Below, piece by piece: positions 25,901 to 37,500 of a DNA stretch of 64,000 nucleotides. Source of the stretch: Ridgeia piscesae (lineage: Eukaryota; Annelida; Polychaeta; Sabellida; Siboglinidae); contig JAODUO010000426.1 in assembly GCA_025642075.2 (NCBI GenBank), positions 560,501-624,500 on the forward strand. Direction: 5' to 3'. The notes under the pieces were generated by a model. The model had not been told where the DNA came from, searched no databases, and worked only from the letters and a program-made list of their open reading frames with translations. The position numbers and the translations under genes were made by a program. Numbering within the stretch: position 1 is the first letter of the stretch; each line of letters starts with the position of its first letter.

Positions 25901-27688
25901 TCAATGAAGTCAAGGACGTGATGACCCAGAACATTGAGAAGGTCCTGGAGCGTGGAGAGAATCTGGAGGAACTGATGGAGAAGACCACAGACCTCGAAGA
26001 ACACGTGAGTCTTCTTTGACTACTACAGGATTCATGCATATTCTCGGACAGTACCATCCAGGATTGGGTCCAAATACACATTTTGGGATCAAATACAACT
26101 CGGCCAATTTAAATACAGATGCATTGTTTTTCCAGATTTAAATATAAAGAAATTTTTCCAATTCAAACACAAGTACATGCATTTTATGATTTTACTACAC
26201 GTTGAAGGAAACCTGGGTTTTTTGTGTGCTTTGTAAAGATGTTTAGCAGGATTCTGTGAAAAACATTCCCAGTCAAAACCAGGTTTTTAATGGCTACCAG
26301 TGGTGACCAGCCTCGGTGGCTTCCCTTTCATTTGTTCCTGCTAAAGTTCAACCAGCATTCAGTCCAGCAGCCTCACTGTAGGCCATTTGTAGTGCTCTGC
26401 CTGTCCCAATCACAGAAATAAAAAAGCATTATCTCATGACTTGAGCCAGTCAGACTATGTGAGGCAATGCATTTTGTGGTTAAAAAGTATTGTGGTTGTA
26501 TTTGCAAATACTTTCAAATACAGACCAAATATCAAATACATTCACTTTTGTGATTACCAATTAAAATACAAATACGCAAAATGCGTATTTAAATACAGAT
26601 TCAAATACATATTTTGACCCAAACCTGGTACCATCTACTAGACACTATTTAAAAAAAATCCAATACAATTCAGAGTGGCACCAACTAATGTCAAGCCAAG
26701 TGTCAGTTGTGTAATTCTACACCTACACATTGGCATTGTCACCTGGCAAATGATATTGGTGTCTTGGTGATGTATGTAATTTTCCTGGAGTCCTGCCATC
26801 TGTCTGGTAACTGGTACATTTATCCTGCTCAAGCAACTTAAAAATTTCCATGAAATTTTCATGATTAAAAAAAAATTCTTGCTTCCTTTGAATGTATCAT
26901 GTTTACTAATATATTCTCTTTAGAAGTTTCATTCCTAGCATAATGTTATTGTTCATGTACTTGTACAAAGTAAGGCACTGTTCACAGTTGTCGACATCAC
27001 CCCTTCCCCCAAATGACCATTTTTAAATGCTGATAATTGGTGTTACTGAAGTAAAAAGAAATATCAATCTAAAGTGATTGTTGATAATTGTCCTGAGATG
27101 GAAATACTATAAAATACAAACAAACAAACAAATAGATCTTGAGTAGTCCATAAAAAATATGTAACAAAGTTGTTTAAAAAGGTAATACTGCTAAGACGAA
27201 ACATACAACATGTTGTTTTCCTGTGCAACTAAACAACCATGTAGGAAGATGCTTTTTAAATTAGATTTCGAACAACATTGTTTAGTTTCAGTTGGCGAGT
27301 TGCTCCAGTGGCTTTTTCCTGTATAATACAGGAACGACATTTGTCCAGGTTTTGGTATTCTTCTGCACTCTCTATGCAAATTAGTAAATGCAGAAAATTA
27401 CTTGCATTGCAAGGATGTTAACACACTCTAGATAGTGAGACCAGATGCACATGTTTACACGCGTACATGTCTTGACACTTTCAGTCGGCGAGCTTTCGTA
27501 AGACGGCGAGGAAGGTGAAACGTCGGATGTGGTGGCAGAACCTCAAGATGAAGATCATCCTCACACTCGTCATCCTCTTCATCTTATTCGTCCTCATCCT
27601 CGTCATCCTCTTCTCCACTGGGGTACTTCCCCCGAAATCATCATCACATCACGACCCCGTAACTACGACAACGACGCCCCATGTGTAG
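22953..27688 (+). CDS. VAMP7: Longin-domain R-SNARE, VAMP7-like (5 coding exons)
   Basis: Coding exons are 22953-23101, 23627-23723, 24347-24448, 25843-26004 and 27485-27688. All introns are GT-AG and phases agree, giving 237 residues (VAMP7 is usually about 220). Residues 1-115 form a longin domain: it opens MTIQYSLIARGTTTL and contains NYLFHVMVENGLIYL. Exon 4 is the R-SNARE coiled coil with the zero-layer arginine at about residue 153 (KVLERGENLEEL). The last exon gives a basic stretch, RRMWWQNLKMK, a membrane anchor at about 194-213 and a luminal tail of about 24 residues. Family role: vesicle R-SNARE in late endosome, lysosome or secretory fusion, gated by the longin domain. A polyA signal lies at 27769-27774. 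The ATG follows a splice acceptor (22942-22943), so a 5' non-coding exon exists upstream. The WW juxtamembrane motif is more like VAMP1/2/3 than vertebrate VAMP7, so the exact orthology is open. Introns carry repeats but no disabling change. Confidence 0.9.
24535..24645 (-). repeat. Interspersed repeat family C, copy 1
   Basis: On - it reads GCATGGCTGAATGCTTCCC, then GATGGTGTTCGACTGAACAG. Closely related to 41430-41545, 31100-31215 and 24980-25040. Lies in the third VAMP intron. Confidence 0.6.
24980..25040 (+). repeat. Interspersed repeat family C, copy 2 (partial)
   Basis: GCAGCATGGCTGAATGTTTC then CAGAGAAGTCAAGATGG, in inverted orientation relative to copy 1, about 400 bases away. The pair could fold back. 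Confidence 0.55.
26060..26635 (+). repeat. Interspersed repeat family B, copy 1 (CAAATAC-rich ends)
   Basis: The ends carry loosely inverted, CAAATAC-rich sequences (GGGTCCAAATACACATTTTG and, at the far end, CAAATACATATTTTGACCC). The middle has GGAAACCTGGGTT. It sits in the last intron of the VAMP gene. A reverse-oriented relative is at 43345. Confidence 0.6.
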
Positions 27689-27768
27689 TTTCAGCTAATT
27701 TGCGTTGAAATCATCGAACCAATGATAACAAATCTGTTTGAAGCAACTTTGTCTAATCTGTATTTATA

Positions 27769-27774
27769 AATAAA
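27769..27774 (+). terminator. VAMP gene polyadenylation signal AATAAA
   Basis: AATAAA about 80 bases after the stop codon and just before a long TA microsatellite. No earlier signal is present. Confidence 0.6.
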
Positions 27775-27781
27775 TGTAGAA

Positions 27782-27785
<4 letters not shown>

Positions 27786-27827
<42 letters not shown>

Positions 27828-27850
27828 ATATATATGCATACAGTTATGTA
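27786..27850. repeat. TA microsatellite
   Basis: (TA)n with TG interruptions, just after the VAMP polyA signal. Confidence 0.9.
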
Positions 27851-27947
27851 TATGTATGTATATATTATACAAATCAATAGATAAAATATGCTGACCAGCA
27901 AATTGGATTTAATATGCCCGAGGCATTGTTCAGTTTGATAATTATGT

Positions 27948-27986
27948 GTGTATATATATATATGTGTGTGTATACATGTGTGTGTA

Positions 27987-28034
<48 letters not shown>

Positions 28035-28045
28035 AATTTTATATA
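27948..28045. repeat. TA/TG microsatellite
   Basis: (TA)n, (TG)n and a second, longer (TA)n run. Confidence 0.9.
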
Positions 28046-28497
28046 TATTTAGTATCCATAGTGTGTATGATATAATTTCCAAACCCAGCTTGGGTTCCTG
28101 AATGGACAAAGTTGCTCTAAACAGTGCTTTGTATGTTTCTAATTTTGTTTGGCATTTAAAAAATACTCGTGCCAACACAGATAATCATACTGAAGCTTAC
28201 GTGAGAATTACTTGTGCAATTGTACCTATTTTTCTGAATGTAATATGTAGATCAAAATGTTTACAAATCAAACATAGCATGTATGCAAATCTGGACAAAT
28301 GTGACACAGAAATTCGTAACAATTGCCTTTATTATATTACTGGTGTAAACCTGATAGTGCCGACAGTTTTATGTCCCTTGTTGTATTCAAGATATCACTG
28401 TTGTATATTCTGCTTGAATCGTGTAGACTACTTTTTGAGAACATTTTATTTTGCTTTAAAGGTAACCTAGCTAATATTTATTCTGTAGTAAATAGAA

Positions 28498-28518
28498 ATA
28501 TATATATACATATATGTA

Positions 28519-28567
<49 letters not shown>

Positions 28568-28568
28568 G
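28498..28568. repeat. TA then CA microsatellite
   Basis: (TA)n with TG steps that ends in a short (CA)n run. Confidence 0.9.
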
Positions 28569-30390
28569 CATACTAACAAAGCAACGTAAGAAGCAAATTG
28601 CTAAGAATATATTTTCTGAAACTTATATTCATGTAGAGTGGAATATTTATCATGTAAGATCATGTTTAATCAATGATACATGCTTGGGTAATTCTGTGTG
28701 CATGGTCCAAGTCCCAAGTGTTACCTGTGTTATGATTGGTTCATTGCATCAGCGGCATTGGTTGGTTGCTAGATTATCCTCATTATGTTGGTAATGAGAT
28801 ACTGACACAAATTCTCTGACCGTGACTCGGTAGGCTAAAAAATAAATAATGCAATGTGAATAGCTGTACGGAAGACCAACTATAACTGGAACATTGGAAA
28901 TATTTTAATACACCATAATAATCTGCTTGTTGGTTCTAGTTTTGAGATGTCATATATATTCCAGTTGGGAGTTTATTTTTGTATTTCTATAATTTTGTGG
29001 TATTGTGGAGGGTGTGTTTTGCTAACTATGTGCACAAGTGAAATGGTTTCCTGCAAAGTGTTTGTGTCCGAACCAGCCAGTGTGTGCTTTACAGCTGCAA
29101 TATCTGTAGGGAAATGTGATGTTCATGTATACGCCAAGTTATTACAGATTACAGAGTTGGGTTACTTTAGACTTCATTGTCAGAGCATATTTGGATGTTG
29201 CCATAATCTCAAATCACAGTATTTATGTAACTTACTTGTAGTAATGTAAAATACACCTGTATACTATGCGGCTACTAACAGCATGGAAACATGTCTGATA
29301 TCTAATGCTACATACACATTTAGCTCTAGTTCAGTACATATGACATATGCATGTGTGATGCATATGCTGAGTTGACACCACCACAATTGGTGTTTTCTCC
29401 AGTTTCCATAACAACCACCAGTGGCTTCCAACAATCAAGAACTAATTCAGCTGTTAACACTATAAGGTTGGGATAGACATTTTCTGTATTGCCAATTCAT
29501 TCCGAGATGCCTTTTTCACATTCGTTTTTCAAATCAACTCTATTTTGAATTTATTCCACATTTGTTTAAAAAAAATTGAATAAATAGTGGTGGTTAGCAC
29601 AAAGGCTTAATGGTACCCCAAGTTCAACACTTGGACTGGGGGGAGAAAGTAATGTGATGAGACTAGATTGCTATTATGGAGGATATATATTGAGATTATA
29701 CATACAATGACAGAATCACTGATCCAAGAAAGGTAGTTAGCCTTGCATGTTAGATGCAGTCTATTTTGTTTCAAAATGGTTATGATTTTCGTTACAGTAA
29801 TTGCTTCTTCAACACTTATTTTTTATTCAGGTCACATGATCATTGTTCAAAGGTTATGATTTGTTTCTGGTGCATGTATAGATTGGTGTGATACGTGTGG
29901 TTTTTTTTAAACTGCATTTTATTTTGTATCCAAGTTTGCGTGTAGATATAGTGTTGAAGATGTTTGACAATCAAAACTTCATATTTATAATTGATTATGA
30001 AACGTTCCTGTAACTACCAAAACATTCCTTTAAGTGGAACAAATCAATTAATAAATTGATGAAATAAGTGGTTTGAGTTTGTTTCTAAAATCCCAAAATA
30101 TTTTCCGTTTAACATGCCATTGCAATCAACAATGGAGCATCATTGTTTAACATTACAGCCTTGCAAATCTACCTCGATTACCCAGGTTCTGTGAGGTGGA
30201 AGCACTTTTTAGCCCCTACGTTCTGCCTGGGATATCAATACTCTGCTAATATTGTCACCAGGGCAGCCTTACGCCAGAATAGGGTAGAAATGCTGATTGG
30301 CTCTCAGGCCAACTATGAAATAAAAACTAAAATAAGGATATACTTTTATAAGATATTATTAAAAGTATTCAACATTAAACTTACATTCAC

Positions 30391-30462
30391 ACAACAAATA
30401 AACAGAATTACAATTTTCCAGTTATCTATGACTGGAGAATTGTAATTCTATTTATTTGTTAT
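30391..30462. repeat. Hairpin with 32-base arms
   Basis: Arms 30391-30422 and 30431-30462 match at 29 of 32 positions around an 8-base loop. Related sequences containing TACCCAGG...GCACTTTTTAGCCCCT flank it on both sides (about 30178-30220 and 30487-30525), so it may be the centre of a longer element. Confidence 0.75.
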
Positions 30463-30784
30463 CACTTGTCAAGATTAGCCTTGGCTACCCAGGCTCTAGG
30501 CTGTTGCAGCACTTTTAGCCCCTCACATGGATAACATTCATTCAAAAGCCAACTAAGTCACCAGACTGTCTTCTCTGCGAAGTTACGCAGTCAAGCGAGA
30601 GTTGGTATGGTGAGACTATTGCAAGCCAGGAGTAGAAGTATATCAATGGCAAAGTTGCCATTTTTATTTATGTAACTCCCAAACATTACATGTAACATGA
30701 GTCATGATTGGCTGAAACAAAAAACATGCCAAATCATGGTGGGTGGTGATATTGGCTGAGCTTAACTAGTGTTTTGCAAGATGA

Positions 30785-30890
30785 TCTGCCAGGGATACGG
30801 AAACAGTTGTGGAGCGGTGGTTAGAGCATTGTGCTCTCAATCGAGAGAAAATGGTTTTGAATCCTGCGCTGCTCTGTTGAACAGTGAGCA
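30785..30890 (+). repeat. tRNA-derived SINE head
   Basis: A stretch reading GAGCGGTGGTTAGAGCATTG followed about 35 bases later by GGTTTTGAATCCTG resembles the A and B boxes of a tRNA gene. It is not an intact tRNA. It lies between the convergent VAMP and PRIMPOL genes. Confidence 0.5.
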
Positions 30891-30931
30891 AGTTATGGAA
30901 TATATTGTTCATGGCTCCAAGATATGGTTAT

Positions 30932-30994
30932 GTTGTAAGAAATTAACTTACGTTTCACAAAGAGACGCTTCAAAGTAAGTTAATTTCTTACAAC
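30932..30994. repeat. Perfect 20-bp inverted repeat
   Basis: GTTGTAAGAAATTAACTTAC at 30932-30951 pairs perfectly with 30975-30994 across a 23-base spacer. It directly follows a tRNA-like SINE head, so it may be the tail of that element. Confidence 0.8.
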
Positions 30995-31099
30995 ACAGTG
31001 AGCCTCACTCACTCTACATTGGTTTATTTCACTCAACAATATGAATGAACACAAGAGTGTACCACGTCATCGATGGTGAGTGTTCACATATAGTAGTCA

Positions 31100-31215
31100 T
31101 GTATTAATTGCAGCACAGCTGAATGCTTCTCAGAGAAACGTTGGAATGAACAGGTATGCCAGGGATTAGTATTGTGGTTTGAGCAGTCCTTTGGACTGGA
31201 TGCTGTGCTATGTAA
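31100..31215 (+). repeat. Interspersed repeat family C, copy 3
   Basis: GCAGCACAGCTGAATGCTTC, TCAGAGAAACG, AACAGGTATGCCAGGGA, GAGCAGTCCTTTGGACTGGA. Lies just downstream of the PRIMPOL stop codon. Confidence 0.6.
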
Positions 31216-31537
31216 GAACACACTTCTGAAAACCATCACAAATATGACACAAATACATGTCAGAAGATTACCTATATCCAAACAAACCTGAAAGAATGCT
31301 TTGCAGTTTTCCACTGCAAAGCTGGTGTGCTGTAAATTGAGAATGCTTAAATTTAGACATTTTTGAATTAGCAATTCAATAGCAGGTTGGTTGTACATTC
31401 ACCTATGGGCGAGTTATTTACATGACGTTCTTTGACACCAAGTAAAATAGCAAAGCTTTTGTTATAAATAAATTATGTGTGATATTATTTACAAGTAAAT
31501 ACACAGCTTATACATCTGTTTTCATCCTAAAACAGCT

Positions 31538-34500
31538 TCACCCAATGGACGTTCCTGCCAGTAACAGCTCTTCATCTGTCAATTCAAATATGGATGTTCC
31601 TGCCAGTAACAGCTCGTCATCTGTCAATTCAAATAAGTTCACATCCTCCGTTGTTTGACGACAATTACTGCTCCCCTCAAGTTGCTCCGTGGCCTTTAAT
31701 AATTCCTCATCATCAACCTCATCGTCACTTCCTGTCTCCCCACTAGGCTTGGGAAGCAGATGTCCAGGCAGCGGAATATCTGAAAAGAGAATTCAGGGTC
31801 AAATTGATATTTAAAGGTTCTACCTCAAATGAATTAGTTCTGCACCACTTATTTTGTGAACTAATTGAACCTAGTATCAACACTTGCACACCAACTTGTT
31901 TGTACAATATTTTATTCACTTTTAATGAAATTATTATAAAAATTATGAAATGTAATTTATGACTAAAATATAATCACAAGTTACCTGATGTAACAATAAA
32001 TGTTACTTTGATTGTTGATATTAAAGGCTATGTGAAATGACTTTTTTTGGTCTGGTTCTCAGCTGGAAGTGACCGAGAATGTAGAAATGCATACACAATT
32101 ACTTAACTAGGGTGGGTAGAGCCCTGAACTGTCAATCAGGATGGTGTTTCAATCCCACCTGCCGCTGTTTAGAAACTTAGGCAATTTCGTTCACCGCACA
32201 TTTGCCTATTTATTTCAGAAGAGACACTAAAACCCGGTGGTCCCTTCTATCTGGTGTCTATGCCAGGGAATTAAAGACCCCACACAGGGGGTAAATGTGT
32301 AACCTGTAGGGGGCTCACTAATTCTAGAGAAGGACAACTCTACAAACCAATGGCAATAATGGTCAGCAAGTTGACTGAGGTTATTTAATGGAAGAAGAAG
32401 ACTCAGACTGACCTGTGGATCTGTAGTTGGACGCTCTACAGTCAGGGTCGTGACACTTTTGGTAGTAGACACCAGCACACAGATCAACCAACAACCTGTG
32501 TGCAAGACGTTACAAGCAGTCAGCACTATGATCACAATGTTTTGAGTAAACAAACTACTCATGTTACTTACTCTAGTGTTTTGGGCACCAACAGGTGCAC
32601 CATACTTCTTGGTTTTTGCGGTTCACGACCATTGGCTCCCAAATCCAAACCAGGGGACCATTTCACTGAGGTAAAGAGCTCTTAAAAGGAAAATTCAACC
32701 TTAAACTAAATTCTGTTGTTAGATTTAATTTATTTTCTTCCAAAACGCAAAAATCCACTGCCATATTTTCATGGACACTATTTCCATGACACACCAGTGA
32801 CAATGTCCCACTGATGCGCCTTGGTGTTGACAGTTTTTGGATACACAAGATCATTGTTAGGGAGCATTTTTAAGAGCAAAATCGGCTTAGCTCTTAACAA
32901 CATTAGTGAAATGGGCCCCAGCAGTTCGATTTCCCCGAGTGGGATCTCTAACTTAACCCACATAATTTCTATGACATACACCCTTTCATCTCGCAGCATT
33001 TCGTGTTCTGGTTTGCACACAAATGTACAACGCACAAGATGGTTTCACTGAAGATACCAAGACATTGTGACAGTCTAGAAAGTCAGAATGAGAGGTATCA
33101 CTATGAAATGAAATGTATAGCAGTTATACAACATATGATGTATAACTGCCAGACACTTCAACTTGTTGTTATATAACTTATATGAAGGGTCTCCCCATTC
33201 AATTCTCTACATAATTATACAAGATATGACGTGATGGCATTAAAATGTTTCAAAATAGTAAATAAATAATTATGAGACACTGATTTTATTTTGGACAAGT
33301 CATGTTTTGCCTTATAACTTTTTTCAAGTCAATTATTTCCTGTGCAAGTTACTTTTGTTCAAAAGAACAAAATATATCTACCCAGTGATATAATATGTTA
33401 CATTCTGATGGCTAGCATATTTTTTATATAACAATCATGTGATTGCAGCACCACTTCGGAAATGTAATGGGTGTTGGTGTTGTAATCTGATCTGTACTGT
33501 AGTTTTAAACAGTGTTAGTATGATGTCAAACTTGCAAAAACTTTCAACAGAAACGGATGCTGATATTACCCACAATTCATAGCTGTGACATCAATGTTTA
33601 TGGGCTCATGACACAGTTAGACTTCCTGTTTGGTTACCGATGACATATAGTCCCATATATTTTTTGATTTTGATTTTTTTCAACATTCACCTGCTGTGAC
33701 ATAAGTGCATTTGAGCAGTCTGATTTCCAGGTGTGATTGTGGAAGCTGTTGACAGTGAAATGGTGAATTTTTAGCTGATTTTATTAAGCGGATGGGTACC
33801 TGGCAGTAATTTGGCTTGTTGACACCTCTGTTGTATTACTGCCTGCATTCATTTGTAAATAGTGACGGGTGTCATACATAGCGGCACTTTACGAGAGAAC
33901 GAAATATTGGAATTTGACTACACTTGACCAGCATGTCATTGAGATGATGATAACAACAGGCAATAATTTTTAGAATTTTCCTGCGTCTAGTTTCCTTATA
34001 ATCCTACAAAACGCTAACATGGTGGCCAATGGGAAAGTTAACTGTGTCATGAGCCCTAATAGAGCCCTAGCAACAGAAACACTTTAGTTGGCGAGACGTG
34101 ATGGAGGATGAATTCTATGAAAAATATTGAAGAAGCTCAGTGTCACACGTGCTACGGCCATGCCGTGCAACACGTGTGATGATCGTATCGTGTCGATAGA
34201 GCGTGGTGGCGTGGAGCTAGTGTTCTCATGGTGGTCGCATGCATGTATGTCAGGCAGCAGGCAGGTGATCGATGGTGTACGTAGATTGTGTTCGCATTGC
34301 TCAGACAGGCAAAGTTGCAGCTCAAGCAGACGCTATGGAATAATACAATGTCATATTGTTAGATTACTGTGTGTGCTCATTTCTATCTATGTATACTGTG
34401 CTGTGTAACGTTGTGGGTGTGTCTGGCTACTGTCTGCTTGCATAGGGGTGGTCGGCTGATTTTCGTGATCTTAATGAATATGAGTGTTCAGTGTCATTGC

Positions 34501-37500
34501 TATGTGGGGATGGACGTCGACGTCTCCTTCTCACACTTGTTACTGGTCTTCCTTAGATCTCTGTCTTCTCATGCGCAAGTCATCCATCGTTGCTTGTGCA
34601 GTGAGAGCTGCGACCTTGTTCGCTGTTCTCTGCAATCCAGTGTGACTGGGAGGTGGCGTATCCATTGCTGTGAGAATGTGACGGAACTTTGTGGTTGCTG
34701 TTGTCGAATCCTGCAGACCGATGTGAAGTCCAACATTCATTGTTGCAGCCCGCTGACCACAACGTCCAGTTTCTATATCACTGTACAATTTGTACATGCG
34801 TGAGTGATACTCGCAGTTCACACATTTCAACGACTCCTTCCAACAGAGGCCAACCTGTTGTTCGCGGTATACTTGAAAGTGTGGCGAAGTGCACATCTTC
34901 TGCTCAGCATGCTCAGTGTAGCATTCATTCCACATCTGAGCATTCTTTCCAACATTCAGCAGACGCATTTCGGAGGACGGTCCTTGACTTTCATCTGGCT
35001 GGAGGTAGCTTTCTGTTAAAGGTAGTCTCCGGTTTGGCCGGGCGAAGGATTTTGCTGCTGCCAGATATTCCATCAGCATCGGGGACTGTCAAGAGGCCAC
35101 CAGTCGTTTCTTGTACAACTCTTGAGAAGTCATCCATGTCTAGTCGGGGCATCCATACAGAACTCGGTCGTGTTTCAGTCGTTTCGGCATGTGTTGTTTT
35201 GAAATATGGGTGGCCTTGCTGGAAGCCACGCCGATGTTTACACATTCTTCCAACAGGTGATGTGTTCCTATTACTAAGCTTACTCGTCTCATTATTTGCA
35301 GTCTCCTTCATTGTAATCATGCAGAATAATCCCGGCAGAATTACAATTGGCAGAGACAAACCGTGATTTGAGATTACAGACTTCTAGTGAGTCTGAAAGT
35401 CCAAATCACAGTGACCGAACACTGGTGTGATAAGGGGGGTGGGGAGGGGCTTGAAGCAGTGAATCCTGTTTGAAAATCTATACCCAAAATGGACCAATCA
35501 CAGTACAGCAGGGTGACCAATCTATCATGTTTTGTTTACTTCAGCTAATTAGAAACATGGAAAGACCCGAAGATTAACTCCTAATGACACCTTGGCTGTG
35601 CAACTTCAGGGAATCACCCAATAGGCCCATCTCACAGCAGGCCCCGCCTACTGCCTGGATCACTGCTCACAGGCAAGTGCCACAGTGTATCGAATGTCTA
35701 CTAATTGCATTGTGTAATTCTTTAGAATTGAACTAATTAAGATGTCTGGCCTTTGAAGAATGCACATTTTAAGGTCATGTATCATGTATATTTACAGTCT
35801 TTTAATAGGGACAAGGGAAAACAATCAACATAACTCTAACTGCAAAATGACAACAGCCTGTATGTGATATTTTACAAAAAAACATACTGGGCTATCTGAA
35901 AAATTGGGTAATGTGTTCATATATGGCACACAAGAAAGTTTGTGTAGTGTGTAGATGTGAGAGATTAGGCATTTTGAAACTGCCGCCTGCTCACTGTTGT
36001 GGCGCTCGGTGAAATAGGGTGCATTGTTTAAATGTGTCTAAAAATAAAATGTGTGGATGAAATCTAAAAAAATTACTGCGCAGTGTTTCATATAGGAGTG
36101 CCTGTCAAATATGTTAATTTCAGATTTTTTCTCCAAAATCACCATGTCTATTTGGGCTCATGACACAGTTAGACTTCCTGTTTGGTTACCAATGACATAT
36201 AGTCCCATATATTTTTTGATTTTGATTTTTTTCAACATTCACCTGCTGTGACATAAGTGCATTTGAGCAGTCTGATTTCCAGGTGTGATTGTGGAAGCTG
36301 TTGACAGTGAAATGGTGAATTTTTAGCTGATTTTATTAAGCGGATGGGTACCTGGCAGTAATTTGGCTTGTTGACACCTCTGTTGTATTACTGCCTGCAT
36401 TCATTTGTAAATAGTGATGGGTGTCATACATAGCGGCACTTTACGAGAGAACGAAATATTGGAATTTGACTACACTTGACCAGCATGTCATTGAGATGAT
36501 GATAACAACAGGCAATAATTTTTAGAATTTTCCTGCGTCTAGTTTCCTTATAATCCTACAAAACGCTAACATGGTGGCCAATGGGAAAGTTAACTGTGTC
36601 ATGAGCCCTTATGTTGGAGAAGTATTACTGATGTCCAGTAGAGAGCGCCACTTGTATAGAGAAATATGTATATTGGGCTGTCTCGGGCAGTGAGGAGAAA
36701 ATAGTCGGGCGGTCCCAGGCAGTTGAGTGCTATTGGGTTAACATAAATATCTTTAATTACTGTTTTTTATTATTAGGCTATAACTGAAACAAAGCTATTA
36801 TTATTGGAAAACAGTAAAACTAATACTTACATTATGTTGTTGCTTTTGTGAGGTCGACCAATTCGTTGACACCACCGGTTCTTGGCGATGTCGTAAACAA
36901 GTAGCGCCCCCTGGCTGAAGTATGACCATCGCCTGATGTACCCCTGTACACCTCCTTGCCTTATCACACCCTCAATGAAGTGGTCCACTTCAGGATGGGG
37001 TGAATGGTCATAACCCTGAAGGGGTGTTTCTGAAAATGTACTTGTAAAATTATCACTATGACAGTCATTTAGGTTGCCTTTGTATGTGAGAGACATAAAA
37101 ATATACAATATTGTATATATATAATATGCGGTGTTATTTATTTTAATTCAATAAAAATGTGTTAAATGTTTCAGAAGTGATTTCCAACGTTTTAAATTGC
37201 TGCAGTTATGACCAATTATCTGATTTCCTTTTGTATCAAAGCTATGGAAAATAATGCTTAACACTAAGGTATTACAAATATTAATATAATAAGTTTTACA
37301 ACAGGGAATCATATTTTAGGCAAATACTTATAAAAGTACTGCAAATATATATCTAAGAATTACAGAGTTTGTACATAAAGTTGCAGTAGACATATGAATA
37401 GATCTTATTCTTTTTCAATCCCATGTTTACCCATTATGTTCAGATGGCAGATTTTGCATAGCTGAGAAGTAGGAATTAGCTCTGATATGGATGGAAACAT

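Larger units (their letters stand above)
27775..31537. other. Intergenic region between convergent VAMP and PRIMPOL
   Basis: TA microsatellites, a tRNA-like SINE head, two hairpins and family C copy 3. Open stretches such as 28947-29249 have no homology or codon bias that I can see. A TTTATT at 31023-31028 is a possible PRIMPOL polyA signal on -. Confidence 0.5.
33602..36608. mobile_element. Putative composite unit: two MITE copies bracketing the transposase fragment
   Basis: The outer edges are matching 18-bp inverted repeats, and TTAT occurs immediately outside both (33598-33601 and 36609-36612). The inner edges show no matching flank. This is what one would expect if the 3-kb block had moved as one piece. 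In AT-rich DNA a 4-base match can arise by chance, so independent insertions remain possible. Confidence 0.35.

Noticed and set aside
28102..28470. 122-codon open frame on + after the VAMP gene
   Set aside because: No recognisable domain; it lies between TA microsatellites and has no supporting splice sites.
30785..30890. Possible tRNA gene
   Set aside because: The A- and B-box-like motifs are degenerate and no full cloverleaf can be drawn; a SINE head explains it better.
31548..31637. The 45-bp repeat as a CRISPR-like or satellite array
   Set aside because: Only two units, in frame within a coding exon of an animal gene.
32227..32562. 111-codon open frame on -
   Set aside because: Only the part inside 32413-32495 is real coding sequence (a PRIMPOL zinc-finger exon in the same frame); the rest is intron and SINE.
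34369..34803. 144-codon open frame on +
   Set aside because: Cys/Leu-rich with no domain, and it largely overlaps the antisense of the transposase fragment.
34689..35366. 225-codon open frame on +
   Set aside because: It is the antisense of the Mutator-like transposase fragment, whose - strand reading has recognisable family motifs.
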